64,000 nt of DNA from Collinsella aerofaciens (GTDB lineage: Bacteria > Actinomycetota > Coriobacteriia > Coriobacteriales > Coriobacteriaceae): positions 12,221-76,220 of the forward strand of contig NZ_CAAKNY010000017.1 of NCBI RefSeq assembly GCF_901212495.1, given 5' to 3'. The first letter of the stretch is position 1; each line of letters begins with the position of its first letter. Positions 30,489 to 38,902 of the stretch are shown piece after piece. Under the pieces are notes generated by a model, which made no database searches, was not told where the DNA came from, and worked only from the letters and a program-made list of their open reading frames with translations. A program made the position numbers and the translations under genes.

Positions 30489-31530
30489 CGCGGAACCCCT
30501 TTCGCGCCATAATCAGGTAGATAAAGAACGGTCCGCCCACCAGCGACAGCAAAATGCCCACCGGCAGTTCGTAGGGCGCAAAAGCCGTGCGTGCGACGGT
30601 ATCGCACAGAACGGTAAACGCCGCGCCGCACATTGCGCACAGCGGAATGACCACGCGGTTGTCGTGGCCCGCAAGGCGGCGCACCGCATGGGGCACCATC
30701 AGGCCCACAAAGCCAATCAGACCGCCAAAGCTTACCGCGCAGCCCGCGAGCAGCGCCGCCACCGCCAGCGCCGCCAAGCGCACCGTCACCGTGCGCATGC
30801 CTAGGCCATGGGCAGCCTCGCGACCGAGCGACAGCACATTCAGACGGTTCGCCAGGCAAAACGCCACCACCATGCCGCATACCGCCAGCAACGCCGGCAG
30901 CATCAGGTTGCGCATGAGCACGCCCGAGAAGCCGCCGACCAAGTATGCCGACGACCCCACGTACACGTTCGGTGCCACCAACAGCACGGTGTTCATACCG
31001 GCACCCGCCACGGCGTTGATCGCCACGCCCGAAAGCACCACGGTCAGACGTGACACGCCCGCGCGCGCCGAGATGGCAAACACGAGCGCGGCCGCGATCA
31101 GCGCACCCGCAAAAGCCACGATCGGCAGCAGCTCGCGCGGCGGATCGTTATAGAACAACGGACAGGCCGAGACGGCAAGCACAGCCAGGCCCGCACCAGA
31201 GTTGATGCCGATCACACTCGGACTCGCCAGCGGGTTGTCGAGTACCGCCTGAATGAGCGCACCGGCAACAGAAAGCGCCGCGCCGGCAACGAGACCGGCG
31301 ACGACGCGGGGCATGCGGATATTCACGATGATATTGGCGACGGTCGCGTCCACGGGGGCACCCGTCGCAAAGGCGGCAATATCGCCGATCGAAACAGAGC
31401 TGGGACCCATGCAAAACGAGACGACGGCAATGACAACCAGCGCCACGACAGACCCGGCAAACAGGCGGACGACACGGCGACGTGCGTGCGACGGAGCGCT
31501 CCCCGCTCCATTCGAACTCGTCTTACGCAT
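30481..31530 (-). CDS. ABC transporter permease, FecCD/BtuC type
   Basis: 349 aa with about ten membrane segments. FecCD-family motifs are present: LDNPLASPSVIGINSGAG and GLIGFVGLMVPHAVR near the C-terminus. It starts 9 bp after the binding-protein stop and overlaps the ATPase. Substrate class (iron-siderophore, haem, cobalamin) cannot be decided from this protein alone. Confidence 0.93.
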   Translation of the reverse strand: MRKTSSNGAGSAPSHARRRVVRLFAGSVVALVVIAVVSFCMGPSSVSIGDIAAFATGAPVDATVANIIVNIRMPRVVAGLVAGAALSVAGALIQAVLDNPLASPSVIGINSGAGLAVLAVSACPLFYNDPPRELLPIVAFAGALIAAALVFAISARAGVSRLTVVLSGVAINAVAGAGMNTVLLVAPNVYVGSSAYLVGGFSGVLMRNLMLPALLAVCGMVVAFCLANRLNVLSLGREAAHGLGMRTVTVRLAALAVAALLAGCAVSFGGLIGFVGLMVPHAVRRLAGHDNRVVIPLCAMCGAAFTVLCDTVARTAFAPYELPVGILLSLVGGPFFIYLIMARKGFRDE

Positions 31531-31539
31531 GCAAACCCC

Positions 31540-32628
31540 CTAGTTCATCTTGGCCAGCGCCTTGCCCAGAATCGTATAGGACTCATCCCATTTGGCATTG
31601 GGCTTCGACATAAAATGCGCGCTGTCGAGCACCTTGTAGTTGCCTGCTTTAACGGCCGAGAGCTCGCCCCAGGCAGGATTGGACTCCACGGACTGCGTAA
31701 AGTTGCGCTCGGCGGCCTTTGTATCAGTGCCGACGGACAGCACAAAAATATAATCCGGATCGAGCGCGGCGATCGACTCGATGCTAAAGTCCGTGAGCGC
31801 ACTCGAGTTCTCGTCGCACACGTTGGTCGCACCCAATTCCTTGACCATTGCGCCCGTCATACCGGTGGAATCCTGCGCGGTAACGCCCTTGGAGTACGAG
31901 CTCATCACCAGCACACGCGGCTTCTTGTCGGAAACGCTGTACTTTTTGACGGCCTTTTTAATCGAGGCCTGAACATCGAGGCCGTTCTTCTGATACAGGT
32001 CGTCGCGACCCGTGATGGCGGTAAAGATGCGGAGCATGCGCAGATAGTCGTCGAACGTGGCGACCTTAAAGAACGCACAGGGAATCTCGGACGCATCGAG
32101 GGCGCTCTTAAGGTCGGATTGCGAAACGCCCGTGGAGTGCTTGCCATCCGAAAGGCCGGTAGCGATCACAAAGTCAGGGTCCTGAGCCATGATGGACTCG
32201 AGCGACAACGACGTGGAACGGCCCACCGATGCCACCTTGTCGGCATCGACGCCGTAGTTCTCATAGGCATCGTCGGTCGCGGCGGCGAGCTTGCCGCCTG
32301 CGAGCTCCCAAGCGTTGGCAAAGCTGCCCATGCAGGCCACGACATGCTTAGGCTTCTTGACGGTAACGGTGTTGCCCAGGTCATCGGTAAAACTCACCGC
32401 GCCATCCGCGGCGATCTTAAGATCGACCGACTTGGCGACCTTATCGTCAGTCGAAGTCGAAGCCGAGGATTTGCCGGCGTCTGACGACTGGACAGCAGAG
32501 CTCGCTGAAGAACCGCTATTTGCCGAGGAACCGGTCGCGCCGCAGGCGCTTAAGCCCAGGCTCAAAACAGCGGCGAGCGCAAGCGTGGCACCGGCCATCA
32601 TGGGTCGTATCAAATGGGTCTTCTTCAT
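31540..32628 (-). CDS. ABC transporter substrate-binding lipoprotein, FecB/BtuF type
   Basis: 362 aa. An N-terminal lipoprotein signal ends at the lipobox LSAC. A Ser/Ala-rich linker follows, then a periplasmic-binding fold with VVACMGSFANAWELAGG and ATDDAYENYG strings typical of the family. I chose the ATG at 32628 (MKKTHLIRP); the much longer frame upstream runs into the chelatase gene. It heads the importer trio with the permease and ATPase. Confidence 0.9.
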   Translation of the reverse strand: MKKTHLIRPMMAGATLALAAVLSLGLSACGATGSSANSGSSASSAVQSSDAGKSSASTSTDDKVAKSVDLKIAADGAVSFTDDLGNTVTVKKPKHVVACMGSFANAWELAGGKLAAATDDAYENYGVDADKVASVGRSTSLSLESIMAQDPDFVIATGLSDGKHSTGVSQSDLKSALDASEIPCAFFKVATFDDYLRMLRIFTAITGRDDLYQKNGLDVQASIKKAVKKYSVSDKKPRVLVMSSYSKGVTAQDSTGMTGAMVKELGATNVCDENSSALTDFSIESIAALDPDYIFVLSVGTDTKAAERNFTQSVESNPAWGELSAVKAGNYKVLDSAHFMSKPNAKWDESYTILGKALAKMN

Positions 32629-32656
32629 CGTTATACTTTCTGTTCTTTCTTCTCTT

Positions 32657-33502
32657 CTATTCGTTCGTGGCGAACAGCGCACGTGCATGGTGCGCATACA
32701 GTTCCCGTACGGCGGCAACCTCGCCCAGGCCACAATCGCAAAGCTGCGGGACATAGTCTGCAGCCGCGAGCACACTCGACCATGAGCGGTCATCCGAGCC
32801 ACCGATATTCTTGAGCACATGGCGTCCGGCGGAAAGCATCAGCGGCACCAGCCGCACCGTCGAACCCGGTTCGGCAAGCCCGCGAACAACCTGCAGGGCA
32901 GCGCTTGGGCCATCCGACAGACAGGCCACCGCCAAGTCATCACGACCGGCGCGGGCAAACGCCGCTCCAAGCGACCCGTACGCATCAAAGGCGTCGCGGG
33001 GTCGCGCATAGTCGCTGCCCGCCGGCCCGCCAATGCCATGGCCTACAAAGAGGGTCACGGTCCCAGGCTTAGGCCGCCACTCCCCCATAAGCGCCGCGGC
33101 AAGACAATCCACATCCGTGGCATCGGACAGGAGCGGGGCACCGACAACGGCCTTCAGCCCCAAACGCTCGACAGCCGCACCCACGCGCTCGTGCAGGTTG
33201 GCTTGGGCCCATCCGTCGACAACCATACCGGACACGATGGCAACCCTGCGCGCGCCGGCGTCAGCGACCTGCTCCAGCACGCGCTCCAACTCGGGCGCAG
33301 GCTCACCACAGCGAGCCAAAAGCCGGCACACCGCCGGGCCACAAAAAGCCAGCTCGCACGGTACGTCAACGGCATCGGCCACCGCACGAAACGCGGGCTC
33401 GATCGCCGCCAAACGCGCCTGGGCACGCGTGGTGCCATAGGCGGCAAACACGACGGCGTCCACGCGAGCGCCGGCGCACGTTTCAATCGCAGCGCCGCCC
33501 AC
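32657..33502 (-). CDS. CbiK-type sirohydrochlorin chelatase
   Basis: Inserts Co2+ or Fe2+ into sirohydrochlorin. The 281-aa protein has family strings VVFAAYGTT near the start, LFVGHGIGG in the middle and LMLSAGRHVLKNI near the end; the last carries the second metal histidine. It starts 2 bp after the JAMM protease gene and is followed by the FecBCD-like importer. With a sirohaem sulfite reductase in the same run, an iron-chelating role for sirohaem is as likely as cobalt (inference). Confidence 0.8.
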   Translation of the reverse strand: MGGAAIETCAGARVDAVVFAAYGTTRAQARLAAIEPAFRAVADAVDVPCELAFCGPAVCRLLARCGEPAPELERVLEQVADAGARRVAIVSGMVVDGWAQANLHERVGAAVERLGLKAVVGAPLLSDATDVDCLAAALMGEWRPKPGTVTLFVGHGIGGPAGSDYARPRDAFDAYGSLGAAFARAGRDDLAVACLSDGPSAALQVVRGLAEPGSTVRLVPLMLSAGRHVLKNIGGSDDRSWSSVLAAADYVPQLCDCGLGEVAAVRELYAHHARALFATNE

Positions 33503-33504
33503 GC

Positions 33505-33951
33505 CTAACCCTCAACAACCTCGAGCGGCACGCGGGCAACCTGCTTGTCGTGTTCAACATGGAAGGCGTTGAGCACCAGATGCTCGGGATCCATCAGTGA
33601 CAGGATCAGATACGCCGCCGTCGAGTCAAACGCCAGGCGCTTGTCCTCCTCGGAGGGACGCGACGGGCTCTCGGGATGCGAATGCCAGTTGCCGAGCATC
33701 TCCCAGCCATGGGCACGCGCGTCCTTAACGGCCGCGAGCTGCTCGCGCGGATCCATCGAAAAGTGCTCGTTACTCTCGTCGACATTGGTAAGCAGGTACA
33801 CATGCTCGACGGTACCCACTGCCGCCTCACCCTCGCCGGCCACCGTGCCGGCAATCAGACCGCACGCCTCGTTGGGCAGACCCTCCTTGGCATGTGCCAC
33901 GATACGGTCGTAATCCGCGGCCGCAAGCAGCAGCTTCTCCACGCGCGGCAT
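33505..33951 (-). CDS. JAMM/Mov34 metalloprotease, HcyD-like
   Basis: 148 aa with a complete zinc-protease motif: Glu in LPNEACGL and HSHPESPSRPSEED, which fits HxH-x7-S-x2-D exactly. In the Wolinella succinogenes methionine pathway the homologue (HcyD) trims the sulfur carrier C-terminus and later releases homocysteine from it. The ATG at 33951 has GGGGGAG upstream. It is coupled to the E1 gene before it (2-bp gap) and the chelatase gene after it (2-bp gap). Confidence 0.88.
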   Translation of the reverse strand: MPRVEKLLLAAADYDRIVAHAKEGLPNEACGLIAGTVAGEGEAAVGTVEHVYLLTNVDESNEHFSMDPREQLAAVKDARAHGWEMLGNWHSHPESPSRPSEEDKRLAFDSTAAYLILSLMDPEHLVLNAFHVEHDKQVARVPLEVVEG

Positions 33952-33953
33952 CG

Positions 33954-34790
33954 CTACTCCCCCGCCTTCAGGCTCGCACCGTGCACGGCATCGGCACACT
34001 CGGGCTGCTCGTAGTCGATCAGCTCGGTGATGGTCGGATGCTCGCCGCAAATGGCGCAATTGGGGTCTGCCGGCGGCAGCTTGATGGTATGGAAATCGCC
34101 CGCCAGCGCATCGTAGGTGAGCAGCTTGCCGGTCAGCAGGTTGCCGATGCCCAAGATGTACTTAATGGCCTCGAGCGCCTCCAGGCAGCCGATGACACCC
34201 GCCATGGCGCCGATGACACCCGCCTGCTTGCACGTGGGCACGGCGTCCTTGGGCGGCATGGTCTTAAAGACGCAGCGATAGCACGGGCCCTCGCCCGGCA
34301 CATAGGTCATGAGCTGGCCCTTAAAGCGGATGATGCCCGCATGCACAAAGGGCTTCTTGGCCATGACACAGGCGTCGTTGATGAGAAACTTCGTGGGGAA
34401 GTTGTCCACGCCGTCGATCACAAAGTCGTAGTCGGCGATCAGGTCGGCGATGTTGGTGGAGTCGACGAACTCCTGGTAGGTATTGACCGTGACGTCGGGG
34501 TTGATGTCCTCCATCGTCTCCTTGGCGCTTTCCACCTTGGGCTCGCCGATGTTGGACGTGGCATGGATCACCTGACGCTGCAGGTTGGAAAGGTCGACCT
34601 CGTCGGCATCGACAATACCGATGGTGCCCACGCCGGCAGCAGCCAGGTACAGGGCCGCCGGTGCGCCCAGGCCGCCGGCGCCAATGATAAGGACGCGGGC
34701 ATTCAGGAGCTTCTTTTGCCCCTTGACGCCAACCTCCTTCAAGATGATGTGGCGCGAATAGCGCTCAAGCTGTTCATTCGAAAAAGCCAT
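33954..34790 (-). CDS. ThiF/MoeB-family E1-like adenylyltransferase, HcyF-like
   Basis: Activates the C-terminal glycine of the sulfur carrier as acyl-adenylate. The 278-aa protein has the nucleotide-binding GAGGLGAPAALYLAAAG, DNFPTKFLIND, and a zinc site from two CxxC pairs (CYRC and CAIC). It is followed immediately by the JAMM protease and preceded, after 147 bp, by the carrier gene. This context points to the thiocarboxylate homocysteine route rather than molybdopterin or thiamine synthesis. Confidence 0.9.
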   Translation of the reverse strand: MAFSNEQLERYSRHIILKEVGVKGQKKLLNARVLIIGAGGLGAPAALYLAAAGVGTIGIVDADEVDLSNLQRQVIHATSNIGEPKVESAKETMEDINPDVTVNTYQEFVDSTNIADLIADYDFVIDGVDNFPTKFLINDACVMAKKPFVHAGIIRFKGQLMTYVPGEGPCYRCVFKTMPPKDAVPTCKQAGVIGAMAGVIGCLEALEAIKYILGIGNLLTGKLLTYDALAGDFHTIKLPPADPNCAICGEHPTITELIDYEQPECADAVHGASLKAGE

Positions 34791-34842
34791 GCGATAGCTC
34801 CCTTAAAACTGAAGAGAGACGGGGATCGGCTAAAAACGTTCC

Positions 34843-34917
34843 AGGTGCCGCAGATGGGCCTGAAAGAGGAGCGCCGCGTACTTAAATGTACGCAAGCGAC
34901 GGCTTGAGGGCCAAGGT
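34843..34917. repeat. Dispersed ~75-bp repeat, copy 2
   Basis: Inverted relative to 13417-13489, about 85 percent identical. It is inserted between the sulfur carrier gene and the E1 gene, in a run whose other gaps are mostly under 80 bp, so it may have landed inside an operon. Confidence 0.85.
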
Positions 34918-34937
34918 GCGGTGCTTAGGGAACTTTT

Positions 34938-35144
34938 TTAGCAGCCACCGCCCATGAAGTAGAGAAACTCAACCGTGTCGCCATCGTTGAGCACGCGGCT
35001 GTCGAAGTCCTTGTGGTCCACGAACTCGTCGTTGACCGACACGGTCACGTACTCGGGCGTCTCGACATTCTCGGCCGCCACGAGCTGCGTCACGGTCAGG
35101 CCCTCGTCGTATTCTTTCTGCTTGCCGCCGACATTGATCTTCAT
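34938..35144 (-). CDS. ThiS/MoaD-like sulfur carrier ending Gly-Gly-Gly-Cys, HcyS-like
   Basis: A 68-aa ubiquitin-fold carrier whose C-terminal glycine becomes the thiocarboxylate. Family strands are visible (MKINVGGK, VTVSVNDEFV, DGDTVEFLYF). The last residues are MGGGC: a cysteine follows the diglycine, so the protein must be trimmed before activation, a job fitting the JAMM protease nearby. I chose the ATG at 35144 with AGGAAGG upstream; in-frame ATGs at 35153 and 35165 are alternatives. Confidence 0.88.
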   Translation of the reverse strand: MKINVGGKQKEYDEGLTVTQLVAAENVETPEYVTVSVNDEFVDHKDFDSRVLNDGDTVEFLYFMGGGC

Positions 35145-35209
35145 GATTGGCATCCTTCCTACCAAGTAATTACGTATCCGAGCCCTTGCAGACCCGCTCA
35201 GACAGGGCC

Positions 35210-35530
35210 CTAGGCGAGCGCCCCATCGATAAACTCCTCGAGCTCTTTGAGCGCCTTAAAGCCCACCGTGCGGCCGGCCTCCTTGCCGCCCTGGAACAGT
35301 ACGAGCGTGGGCGCCGCCATGACGCCGTTGTCTACGGCCACCTGCGTGTCGAAATTGATGTTGACCTTCACCACGTCGAGCTCGCCGGCGCGGGTCTCCT
35401 CCAGCTTTGCCAGCTGCGGGTTTAAGCGCTTGCACGGAATGCAGGTATCCGAATAAAAATCAACGAGCACCGGCTTGTCCGCCTTGAGTACGCGCTCCTC
35501 AAACGAAGCGGCATCGATTCTCTCTGCCAT
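35210..35530 (-). CDS. Thioredoxin-like protein with CIPC active site
   Basis: A 106-aa thioredoxin fold: FYSDTCIPCKRL carries the CxxC pair, with cis-Pro in APTLVLF. The active site is CIPC rather than the usual CGPC. It is encoded between tusA-like and the sulfur carrier gene, so a role in reducing persulfides or the sulfite reductase cluster is likely (inference). Confidence 0.88.
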   Translation of the reverse strand: MAERIDAASFEERVLKADKPVLVDFYSDTCIPCKRLNPQLAKLEETRAGELDVVKVNINFDTQVAVDNGVMAAPTLVLFQGGKEAGRTVGFKALKELEEFIDGALA

Positions 35531-35541
35531 CGTCAGCCTCC

Positions 35542-35796
35542 CTACTCGTCCACGAGTTTCTTAACGTACAGGTCAAACGTGCCCTCGTCCGACGGCGCCA
35601 GGCGCAGCACCTGCTGGCCGTCATCCTTAAGCGAGCGCGGCACGTTTTGCATGGGCTCGCCCTCGTTGAGGTGCACCTTGAGCACCTGGCCGATCTCGAG
35701 CTCCTCGATGGCGGCCTTCGCGCGCACAAACGTCATGGGGCAGACGGCGTCGGTGATATCGACCTCGTCGTCAAATGCAATCTCTTCCTGGGCCAT
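35542..35796 (-). CDS. TusA/SirA/YedF-family sulfur transfer protein
   Basis: 84 aa with the family CPxT/P motif (VCPMTFVRAK) whose Cys carries persulfide sulfur. It sits 11 bp before the thioredoxin and 48 bp after the sulfite reductase gene. In the cluster it may shuttle sulfide sulfur from the reductase to the carrier protein. Confidence 0.87.
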   Translation of the reverse strand: MAQEEIAFDDEVDITDAVCPMTFVRAKAAIEELEIGQVLKVHLNEGEPMQNVPRSLKDDGQQVLRLAPSDEGTFDLYVKKLVDE

Positions 35797-35844
35797 GGAG
35801 GCCTCCTTCCCTAAGCAGCATGGGCTCGGCCCCGCCGCGTCAAC

Positions 35845-36759
35845 TTATTTATCGGTGCCGATCAGCGGCTTGATGGGCTCGCCCGGCTTGGGCGCATGCT
35901 CGTTGTAGGCAGCGGTCACGGCCTCGACCATGCCCTCCCAGCCCTCGCGATCGAGCGTGAACTTAAAGCGATCGCCGGCCTTGGCGTGGTCGTCGAACCA
36001 CTGGATCGCGGCATCCGCCACGGCGATGAGCTGCTCGTCGTTCTCGATGGGCGGAAGGAACGACTTGGCCTTGGTAATGTGGTTGCCAAACAGGCCGCCA
36101 AAGCACACGTTGTAGACCGGCTGGGTCTCCCAAGCGTCGACCGGGCACTTCTGCGAGCACTTGCCGCAGCTTGCGCACTTGTCGTAGTCCACCGTGAGCG
36201 TCTCGCCGTCGTCGCTGATGGCGCCAAACGAGCACACCTTGGAGCAGATGCCGCAGTGGATGCACGCGTCGGGAACCCAGGTGACCTTGCGGCCGCCCTT
36301 GATGCCCATGTCGTTCTCCTCGGCCTTCAGGCAGTTGTTTTGGCAACCGGTCACGCCGAATTTAAACTTACCGGGCAGGTCGCGGCCAAAATAGCGCTCG
36401 TCGAGCTCGTTGGCGACGGCAAAGCTGTCGATGTTGCCCGAAGGACACGACACGCAGCCCTGGCAGCCCGTCACCGTGCGGACGCGCGCGCCGCAGCAAC
36501 CCGGCTCCACGCCGCCCTGCGCGAGCACGGCCTTGACCTCCTCGGCATCCTCCACGTTGATCCAGGGAATCTCGATGGACTGGCGACTTGTGTTGTGGAT
36601 ATAGCCGTGACCGTACTTTTCGGCCACCTCAGCCACGACACGCAGCTGCTCGGCCGTCATATGCCCGGCCACCACGCGCAGGCGAAGGCTGTAGTACCCC
36701 TTCTGCTTCTGCGCCATAAAACCACCCTTTTTGAGTGCGGCATTGTTTATCTTTGCCAT
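35845..36759 (-). CDS. Sirohaem sulfite reductase with two 4Fe-4S ferredoxin motifs
   Basis: Reduces sulfite to sulfide. The compact 304-aa protein has an N-terminal ferredoxin-like half, the sirohaem/Fe-S motif C99-x5-C105 and C139-x3-C143 (TGCQGCVSC and GCQNNC), then two bacterial ferredoxin clusters (C166-x2-C-x2-C-x3-C and C195-x2-C-x2-C-x3-C). It resembles AsrC/Fsr-type small reductases. No flavin reductase subunit is adjacent, so electrons probably come from ferredoxin. It lies 13 bp after metY. Confidence 0.9.
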   Translation of the reverse strand: MAKINNAALKKGGFMAQKQKGYYSLRLRVVAGHMTAEQLRVVAEVAEKYGHGYIHNTSRQSIEIPWINVEDAEEVKAVLAQGGVEPGCCGARVRTVTGCQGCVSCPSGNIDSFAVANELDERYFGRDLPGKFKFGVTGCQNNCLKAEENDMGIKGGRKVTWVPDACIHCGICSKVCSFGAISDDGETLTVDYDKCASCGKCSQKCPVDAWETQPVYNVCFGGLFGNHITKAKSFLPPIENDEQLIAVADAAIQWFDDHAKAGDRFKFTLDREGWEGMVEAVTAAYNEHAPKPGEPIKPLIGTDK

Positions 36760-36772
36760 ACCAGTTCCCCTT

Positions 36773-38047
36773 CTATGCTTGATCGGCGGCGGTGAGCGAC
36801 CGCTCGAAATCCTCGATAAGGTCGGCGAGGTCCTCGATCCCGATCGATAGGCGAATCGTATCGGGCCACACGCCTGCCGCCTGTTGCTCCTGCGGCGAAT
36901 TGTCGGCGAAAACAGTTGTCGCAGGATGCGTGATGAGCGTCTTGGTGTCGCCGATGTTGCTTACGCGCAGCGGCAACTTGACGCCGTTGATAACCTTGAA
37001 CGCACGCTCCTGGGAGCCCACGCGGATCGACATGAGCGCGCCAAAGCCGCGGCCGCCAAACTGACGCGCGGCCACGTCATGACCTGGGTGCGAGGGCAGA
37101 CCCGGATAGTCGACCTCGACATCGTGGCCGCTCGACGCGAACCATTCGGCAAGGCCTTGGGCGTTCGCGCAGGCGCGCTCCATGCGCAGGGCGAGCGTCT
37201 CGATGCCCGTACAGTTGAGAAACGCGTTTTGCGGCGACAGGCACGCGCCGGTATCGCGGAACAGTCCCTGGCGCAGCTTGACCGTATAGGCCATGTTGCG
37301 AAACTTGGCCCACTTGGCCATGGACGGGTAGCGCTGCGGATCCCACGGACCGCGGCCCGAATCGATCACCACGCCGCTGATGGCATTGCTGTGACCGTTG
37401 ATGTACTTGCTCGAGGACTCAACGACCACGTCGGCACCCAGGTCGAGCGGGCGACACAGATACGGCGTCGCCACGGTGTTGTCGACCACCAGGCCAATGC
37501 CGTGCACGTGGGCGACCTCGGCAATAGCGGCGATATCGAGCACTTCGAGCTTGGGATTCGAGATGGTCTCGGCAAAGACGAGCTTGGTGTGCTCGTCAAT
37601 CGCCTGCTCCAGCGTGTCCGGTGTCAGCTCGGAAACATAGACGGTCTCGATACCAAAGTCGCGCAGACTTTCGAACAGCTCGAGCGTGCCGCCGTACAGG
37701 CAGGCACCCGCCACGATCTTGTCCCCCGCGCGCAGCACGTTGGAGACGGCGTTGAAGATCGCCGCCATGCCCGAGGCGGTGGCGACGGCCGCAAAGCCGC
37801 CCTCCAGCGCCGCCATGCGACGCTCGAACGCCGCAACGGTGGGGTTGCCCAGGCGCGTATACACGTAGCCCGGCGCACGCCCGCCTGCCACCGCGGCGTG
37901 ACGCTCCTCCTCATCGAACGCATAGGCGCTCGTCTGGTAGATCGGCGGCGTCGTCGACTCCACGGCGAACGGCTCGCGGCGGCGCGCGTGGAGCAGCGCC
38001 GTCTCAAAGCGCATGCCGTCGATGCGCTCGTCGCTCGGTTCGGTCAT
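36773..38047 (-). CDS. metY: O-acetylhomoserine sulfhydrylase-type PLP enzyme
   Basis: Makes homocysteine from O-acetylhomoserine. The 424-aa protein has the Cys/Met-metabolism PLP fold with the Schiff-base lysine in ESSSKYINGHS, substrate strings VYTRLGNPT and ATASGMAAI, and TLITHPATT near the end. In this cluster the sulfur donor could be free sulfide or the protein thiocarboxylate. I chose the ATG at 38047 after AGGGGGCGATTGAGG; the frame is open to 38113. It follows the ATPase gene by 75 bp. Confidence 0.92.
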   Translation of the reverse strand: MTEPSDERIDGMRFETALLHARRREPFAVESTTPPIYQTSAYAFDEEERHAAVAGGRAPGYVYTRLGNPTVAAFERRMAALEGGFAAVATASGMAAIFNAVSNVLRAGDKIVAGACLYGGTLELFESLRDFGIETVYVSELTPDTLEQAIDEHTKLVFAETISNPKLEVLDIAAIAEVAHVHGIGLVVDNTVATPYLCRPLDLGADVVVESSSKYINGHSNAISGVVIDSGRGPWDPQRYPSMAKWAKFRNMAYTVKLRQGLFRDTGACLSPQNAFLNCTGIETLALRMERACANAQGLAEWFASSGHDVEVDYPGLPSHPGHDVAARQFGGRGFGALMSIRVGSQERAFKVINGVKLPLRVSNIGDTKTLITHPATTVFADNSPQEQQAAGVWPDTIRLSIGIEDLADLIEDFERSLTAADQA

Positions 38048-38122
38048 CCTCAATCGCCCCCTCATTGTGCGAACAATTTGCTTGGCGCACCATTCTGCTA
38101 CAAATCCTACCAACCGTATAGG

Positions 38123-38896
38123 TTAAATAACGTATTCGGGTCCCTTTTGTTTCGACTTGATGAAATGGTCGTACACACGTTTCTTGTACCAGGCAAAGTC
38201 GGCGCTGCCGCGGTCGCGCGGGCGGCCCAGCTGCACCTCGACGATCTCCTCGATCTTGCCGGGTCGGCTCGACATGACCACGATACGGTCGGCCAGGTAC
38301 ACGGCCTCCTCGATATCGTGGGTCACCATGGCCATAGTGCCGCCCTGCTCGGCGTGGATGCGCAGCAGCTCCTCCTGCAGCTCCATCTTGGTAAAGGCAT
38401 CGAGAGCGCCAAAGGGCTCGTCGAGCAGCAGAATCTCGGGATTAGTCGCCAAGGCGCGGGCGATGGCGGCGCGCTGCGACATGCCACCCGAAAGCTGTGC
38501 CGGGTACGCGTCCGCGAACTCTTCCAGGTCGACGGTCTTGAGCAGGCGGCTCGAGATCTGGGAGCGCTCGGAATCGGAACGTCCGCGCAGGCCAAACTCA
38601 ATGTTGTCGCGGATGCTCATCCAGGGAAACAGACGGTGCTCCTGAAAGATCATGGTTCGGTCGGGGCCGGGGCCGGTCACAGGCTTGCCGTCGAGCGCGA
38701 CGGTACCCGTCGTGGGATGCTCGAGTCCGGCGATGATCTTGAGCAGCGTGGACTTGCCGCAGCCGGAGTGGCCCACGATGACCAAAAACTCGCCGGCGCG
38801 GATATCAAGGTCGATATGGTCGAGCACGTGGCGCGTCTCGCCCTTGATGGAAAAGTCCTTGTTAAGGTCTGCAATCGAAAGCTCGTGAGACATCAT
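38123..38896 (-). CDS. ABC transporter ATP-binding protein, SsuB/TauB type
   Basis: 257 aa with Walker A GHSGCGKST, signature LSGGMSQR, Walker B LLLDEPFGALD and the FQEHRLFPWMSI Q-loop typical of nitrate/sulfonate/taurine importers. It starts 6 bp after the fusion permease gene. Placement ahead of metY and sulfite reductase favours a sulfur compound as substrate. Confidence 0.92.
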   Translation of the reverse strand: MMSHELSIADLNKDFSIKGETRHVLDHIDLDIRAGEFLVIVGHSGCGKSTLLKIIAGLEHPTTGTVALDGKPVTGPGPDRTMIFQEHRLFPWMSIRDNIEFGLRGRSDSERSQISSRLLKTVDLEEFADAYPAQLSGGMSQRAAIARALATNPEILLLDEPFGALDAFTKMELQEELLRIHAEQGGTMAMVTHDIEEAVYLADRIVVMSSRPGKIEEIVEVQLGRPRDRGSADFAWYKKRVYDHFIKSKQKGPEYVI

Positions 38897-38902
38897 GCCC
38901 TC

